Below are positions 22,885-25,777 of a stretch of 25,777 bases of DNA, piece after piece. A model generated the notes under the pieces. It had not been told where the DNA came from. It saw only the letters and a list, made by a program, of their open reading frames with translations, and ran no database searches. The stretch's first letter is position 1. Each line of letters begins with the position of its first letter. Origin of the DNA: an uncultured Bacillaceae bacterium (GTDB lineage: Bacteria; Bacillota; Bacilli; Bacillales; Caldibacillaceae). The stretch spans positions 1-25,777 of the forward strand of contig CALKAK010000183.1 of assembly GCA_937983015.1 (NCBI GenBank), given 5' to 3'. The translations under genes and the position numbers were made by a program.

Positions 22885-22887
22885 GAA

Positions 22888-23307
22888 ATGCATGTAACTT
22901 CAATCCAAATAGAAGTCCGTTATGCTGAAACCGACCAGATGGGAGTTGTTCATCATTCGAATTATCTCGTCTGGATGGAAATGGCACGTAATACATTAAT
23001 TAAAGAACTTGGCTTGAATTATGTGGATATGGAAAAAGCTGGATATGTTTCTCCGATAATTGATGTCAATGTTTCATATAAAAGTCCGTGTCGCTATGGC
23101 GAAACGGTGGAAGTGAAAACGTGGATTGAAGAATATAATGGTTTGATCACGACTTTCGGATATGAAATCGTCAACGGCAAAGGTGAAATATCTTTGACAG
23201 GGACTTCTCGCCATGTTTGTGTGAAAAAAGAAAATTTCCGACCGGTGCCGTTACGACGGGCTTTTCCTGATTGGCATTCTCGTTATGAAGAAGCAAAAAA
23301 GCAATAG
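22888..23307 (+). CDS. yneP: Hot-dog fold acyl-CoA thioesterase, YneP type
   Basis: A 139-residue thioesterase of the 4-hydroxybenzoyl-CoA/YbgC class. The signature is VRYAETDQMGVVHHSNYLVWME with catalytic D16. The central helix (EMARNTLIKELGL) and strands VEVKTWIEEYNGLITTFGYEI complete the hot-dog fold. It hydrolyses acyl-CoA; the natural substrate is not defined. AAAGGGTGAG overlaps the end of the AAA+ gene and serves ATG 22888, so the two are translated from one message. Next to yneQ, as in B. subtilis. Confidence 0.92.
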   Translation: MHVTSIQIEVRYAETDQMGVVHHSNYLVWMEMARNTLIKELGLNYVDMEKAGYVSPIIDVNVSYKSPCRYGETVEVKTWIEEYNGLITTFGYEIVNGKGEISLTGTSRHVCVKKENFRPVPLRRAFPDWHSRYEEAKKQ

Positions 23308-23356
23308 CGTTGCAAAACCGTTCACTTTGTAAAAGGACTGTGAAGGAGCGAGCAGG

Positions 23357-23650
23357 ATGGCCTACGGGATTAATCGCCAGCAACTTGAAGAATGGAAGCG
23401 GCGAATCGATGCGGGTGAAATTGCCTTTTTAACCCATTATTGGCATGACGAACGATTTCCCGAGTGCAAAACCGTTACGAAGGTGGGTTGTAAAGACATC
23501 AACCGCTTGATCGCCTGGGGGAAGCGGTACGGTTTAAAACAAGAATGGATTCATTATCGGAAAGACGGTTACTCCCATTTTGATCTTTTAGGAGAGAAAG
23601 AAAGAAAGATTTTACAGCAAGAAGGCCTTCCCTATCCTTTTGAAAAGTAG
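23357..23650 (+). CDS. yneQ: YneQ-like protein
   Basis: A 97-residue soluble protein: MAYGINRQQLEEWKRRIDAG, HYWHDERFPECKTVTKVGC, KDINRLIAWGKRYGL and HFDLLGEKERKILQQEGL. The unusual WHDERFP-CKTVTKVGC stretch and its place after yneP agree with B. subtilis YneQ. Function is unknown. Two cysteines and several histidines could bind a metal, which is speculation. GAAGGAG at 23342-23348 gives ATG 23357. It is 49 nt after yneP with no terminator between, so probably in the same operon. Confidence 0.85.
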   Translation: MAYGINRQQLEEWKRRIDAGEIAFLTHYWHDERFPECKTVTKVGCKDINRLIAWGKRYGLKQEWIHYRKDGYSHFDLLGEKERKILQQEGLPYPFEK

Positions 23651-23749
23651 TTCAATTATTCTCCTTTCTACTAGAAATTTCGCTATCGAATTTTCCTTTT
23701 CATGAAAACAACTTATGCGTCATTAACCATATATTTGGAGGTCTATCGT

Positions 23750-24256
23750 TTGATGAAAGGTTACTTAGCAAACGCATTATTTTCTGCGGCCGATCAAATG
23801 TTTAACGCTTTTCTTGCGAAAAAGATCCGGGAGGTCCTCCCGCAACTGGATTTATATGTTCCGCAAGAAAACGAAGCCATCAATGATAAGAGTCTTTATG
23901 CGGATAGTATCATGATATTCGATGGGGATAATCAATATTTGGATGCGGCCGATCTTCTTATTGCGGTAATCGATGGTGTGGAAGTTGACGCAGGCGTTGC
24001 GATGGAACTCGGCCGTTTTATCACGAAGATGGAGATGGAAGAAAAGCCGCGTTATCTCTACGCTCTGTACACAGATGTACGGAAACAAGGGACCGATAAT
24101 GAGCAAAAAATCAACGCCCTCAAGAACGATCCGACCGAAAATCAATTTATGTACCGCAATCTTTATGTCATCGGTGGGATAAAAAAGTACGGGAAGCTTT
24201 GTCAAAGCGTCGAAGAATTAATCAACGTTTTAAAAGAAGATCACGGCAACAATTAG
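23750..24256 (+). CDS. Nucleoside 2-deoxyribosyltransferase-like protein
   Basis: A 168-residue protein of the nucleoside 2-deoxyribosyltransferase fold. Typical parts are the start KGYLANALFSAADQMFN and the active-site stretch AADLLIAVIDGVEVDAGVAMELG, with D75, D80 and catalytic E86 (TTG numbering). These enzymes exchange bases between deoxynucleosides or cleave N-glycosidic bonds. GGAGGT at 23737-23742 fits TTG 23750 (7 nt) or ATG 23753 (10 nt). The open frame back to 23702 has no ribosome site. It stands about 100 bases after yneQ with its own terminator. The same fold is used in nucleotide-signal and defence proteins, so the substrate should not be assumed. Confidence 0.88.
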   Translation: MMKGYLANALFSAADQMFNAFLAKKIREVLPQLDLYVPQENEAINDKSLYADSIMIFDGDNQYLDAADLLIAVIDGVEVDAGVAMELGRFITKMEMEEKPRYLYALYTDVRKQGTDNEQKINALKNDPTENQFMYRNLYVIGGIKKYGKLCQSVEELINVLKEDHGNN

Positions 24257-24262
24257 GCAAGC

Positions 24263-24292
24263 AAAAAAAGACGGGATGTACCCGTCTTTTTC
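24263..24292. terminator. Bidirectional terminator
   Basis: AAAGACGGG (24267-24275) pairs perfectly with CCCGTCTTT (24281-24289) over a 5-nt loop, with T-runs in both directions. It serves the deoxyribosyltransferase-like gene and the convergent CapA-like gene. Confidence 0.92.
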
Positions 24293-25453
24293 TTATTGCA
24301 GCCATTGCGTCATATGTTCCATGATTTCCTGATATTTCTTTTCTGCATCAGGCAGAAAAGTAGCGTTGGTGAGAGGAATCACCCGGTAATCTTGCTCATT
24401 TTTACTAGCGATGTAAGTTGGCATAAATTGTGGATTTTTCAGTTCGATTCGAAAACCTTGCTCATCTTCACGTTTGGTAATGTCAATCGTTACTAAACCA
24501 CCATAATCTTTTCCCGGATCAGGATATGTTTGCCCGGCGAGGAAGTTCCCCAAGGAATACACGACAAAAGTTCTTCCCGCTTCAGTCTCGATCCATTCCA
24601 TTGGCTGTAATACGTGGGGGTGATGACCGAAAATGATGTCCACACCCATATGGGCAAGTTCATTTGCAAGGTTTTTTTGTTCGTCATTCGGGTAGCGTTC
24701 ATACTCAGTGCCCCAGTGGATGCTTAAAACGATACAATCGGCAATTTGCTTGGCACGCGTGACATCTGTGTGAATTTGTTCCTTATCAATGAGATTGACC
24801 AAGTACTCCTTTCCTTTGGGGACCGGAATTCCGTTTGTTCCATATGTATAGGCCAAAAAGGCGACATTTATACCGTTCCTTTCGATAATCCGGATTCTTT
24901 TTTGATCAGCGAAATCTTTAAAATGACCAACATAAGGTAACCCCACTTGCTCATAGTAACGAATCGCCTGTAAAATGGCTATTTCACCACGGTCGAGGGT
25001 ATGATTGTTGGCCGTTGATACGATATCAATACCGGCATCAAGCAATGCGTCTCCTACTTCCTGGGGACTGTTAAATGTTGGATAGGATGATAAGCCGATT
25101 TCTGTTCCACCGAGGATCGATTCTTGGTTAGCGAGGACGATATCCGGTTCGGATAATAGTTCTTTCACATCCCGGAACATGGGAGTGAAATCATATCCCG
25201 TTTCGGTTCTGGCATCACGGTAAACTCGATCGTGAATCAAAATATCTCCAATGGCCCCTATGGTAATGGTTTGTGGTATTTTTTTATACATTCTTTCTCT
25301 ATATTTGCGTATTTCTAGATTCGATTCCAAAACTGAAACGGAGCGGCCATCCGCTGAAGTTTGTATATGAGGTCCAATTTTATACTGCCAGAATACCAGT
25401 ACAGTGAAAAAAACTAGTAAGACAATTACAAATACGAAAAGCTTTTTTTTCAT
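24293..25453 (-). CDS. CapA/PgsA-like metallophosphatase-fold protein
   Basis: A 386-residue membrane-anchored protein of the CapA (poly-gamma-glutamate biosynthesis) family. One N-terminal membrane helix (about 4-22) is followed by the extracellular metallophosphoesterase-like domain: IGAIGDILIHD, DIVLANQESILGG, TANNHTLDRG, VLSIHWGTEYE and IFGHHPHVLQP carry the metal-site Asp, Asn and His residues. The start at 25453 has AAAGGTGA on the minus strand; the frame runs to 25501 without a site. CapA-type proteins help assemble poly-gamma-glutamate, but no capB/capC (pgsB/pgsC) is in view, so this may be an orphan paralogue with another surface role. Confidence 0.9.
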   Translation of the reverse strand: MKKKLFVFVIVLLVFFTVLVFWQYKIGPHIQTSADGRSVSVLESNLEIRKYRERMYKKIPQTITIGAIGDILIHDRVYRDARTETGYDFTPMFRDVKELLSEPDIVLANQESILGGTEIGLSSYPTFNSPQEVGDALLDAGIDIVSTANNHTLDRGEIAILQAIRYYEQVGLPYVGHFKDFADQKRIRIIERNGINVAFLAYTYGTNGIPVPKGKEYLVNLIDKEQIHTDVTRAKQIADCIVLSIHWGTEYERYPNDEQKNLANELAHMGVDIIFGHHPHVLQPMEWIETEAGRTFVVYSLGNFLAGQTYPDPGKDYGGLVTIDITKREDEQGFRIELKNPQFMPTYIASKNEQDYRVIPLTNATFLPDAEKKYQEIMEHMTQWLQ

Positions 25454-25548
25454 AAATCGTTCACCTTTTAGTAGTATAATATACTTTTTATTGTAGCACA
25501 TCCTATAGTATACTTTCAGTAGATAATGTGATCAGGGGAGGGGTTTCA

Positions 25549-25777
25549 TTGGATAAAACACGGTCACTATTTAAAGGGGGAAGATTCCTGATCGGGATTC
25601 TGTTGGTGTTTGTTTTACTCGGATGTAGCCGAGACGATAAGACAGCAGAACCCGTCGAACCAATTGAAGTGGAACTACAGGTCCCGGAGAAGGGCAAGGT
25701 TAATGAACCGATTGAAATTTCCGCCACAGTCACGCAAGGGGACGAGTTGGTTGCAGATGCCGATGAGGTAATTTTTG
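25549..25777 (+). CDS. YtkA-like (FixH-family) lipoprotein, 3' end outside the window
   Basis: An open frame running off the right edge (76 codons visible). TTG 25549 has GGGGAGGGG at 25535-25543, 5 nt away. After a basic start (DKTRSLFKGGRF) there is a hydrophobic core and the lipobox LLGC, so Cys26 is the lipid anchor. The mature part EPIEVELQVPEKGKVNEPIE continues ISATVTQGDELVADADEVIF, which matches the beginning of YtkA-like domains (beta-sandwich, often near copper or oxidase genes). It diverges from the CapA-like gene with 95 bases between. Confidence 0.8.
   Translation, partial: MDKTRSLFKGGRFLIGILLVFVLLGCSRDDKTAEPVEPIEVELQVPEKGKVNEPIEISATVTQGDELVADADEVIF

Noticed and set aside
25503..25733. 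A 76-codon minus-strand open frame
   Set aside because: It is the antisense shadow of the YtkA-like lipoprotein gene, which has a ribosome site, signal peptide and lipobox.
1..25777. CRISPR arrays, prophage genes, insertion sequences or rRNA
   Set aside because: No regularly spaced repeats, transposase, integrase, phage or rRNA sequence was seen on either strand.

Overview
The window comes from a spore-forming member of the Bacillaceae. Three small spore-protein genes (sspP, sspN, tlp) surround an aconitase gene in the order known from Bacillus subtilis. The codon use is moderately AT-rich, the Shine-Dalgarno sequences are strong (AGGAGG type), TTG starts are frequent, and intrinsic terminators separate nearly every unit. 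The lysine dehydrogenase closely resembles, from memory, the enzyme of Geobacillus stearothermophilus, so a moderately thermophilic relative is possible. The genus cannot be settled from the sequence alone.

Left part (1-5660): four plus-strand genes packed as one operon. They encode a PLP aminotransferase, an acetolactate-synthase-like TPP enzyme, an aldehyde dehydrogenase and L-lysine 6-dehydrogenase, and end at a strong terminator. Together they can be read as a complete lysine breakdown route: lysine to aminoadipate semialdehyde, to 2-aminoadipate, to 2-oxoadipate, to glutarate semialdehyde, to glutarate. The decarboxylase step in place of a 2-oxoacid dehydrogenase complex makes this the best candidate in the window for an undescribed system. 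A DUF3870 gene follows.

Middle-left (6000-11480): a YceI-family gene with an in-frame TAA after 13 codons, preceded by a promoter and a perfect inverted repeat, faces a one-cysteine HxlR/YodB-type regulator. Next come a membrane-anchored HtrA protease, a TPP riboswitch controlling the thiamine transporter subunit ThiT, a Cof-type HAD phosphatase on the minus strand, an unrecognised acidic protein, and an intergenic block rich in inverted repeats.

Middle (11480-16830): on the minus strand an M20 dipeptidase and a UbiB/ABC1-like kinase with an upstream phasin-like coiled-coil partner. On the plus strand lie a lipoprotein, a short coiled-coil protein and tRNA-Lys(CTT). A very short minus-strand gene, sspP, lies in what looks like an empty gap.

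Right part (16830-25777): aconitase (citB) behind a CcpC-type dyad, a small FbpB-like gene, sspN, tlp, a 754-residue protein with two CbxX/CfqX (SpoVK-like) AAA+ domains, then yneP and yneQ. This block follows B. subtilis synteny apart from the large ATPase gene and the missing yneN. After it come a nucleoside 2-deoxyribosyltransferase-like protein, a CapA-like protein on the minus strand, and the beginning of a YtkA-like lipoprotein that runs off the window.
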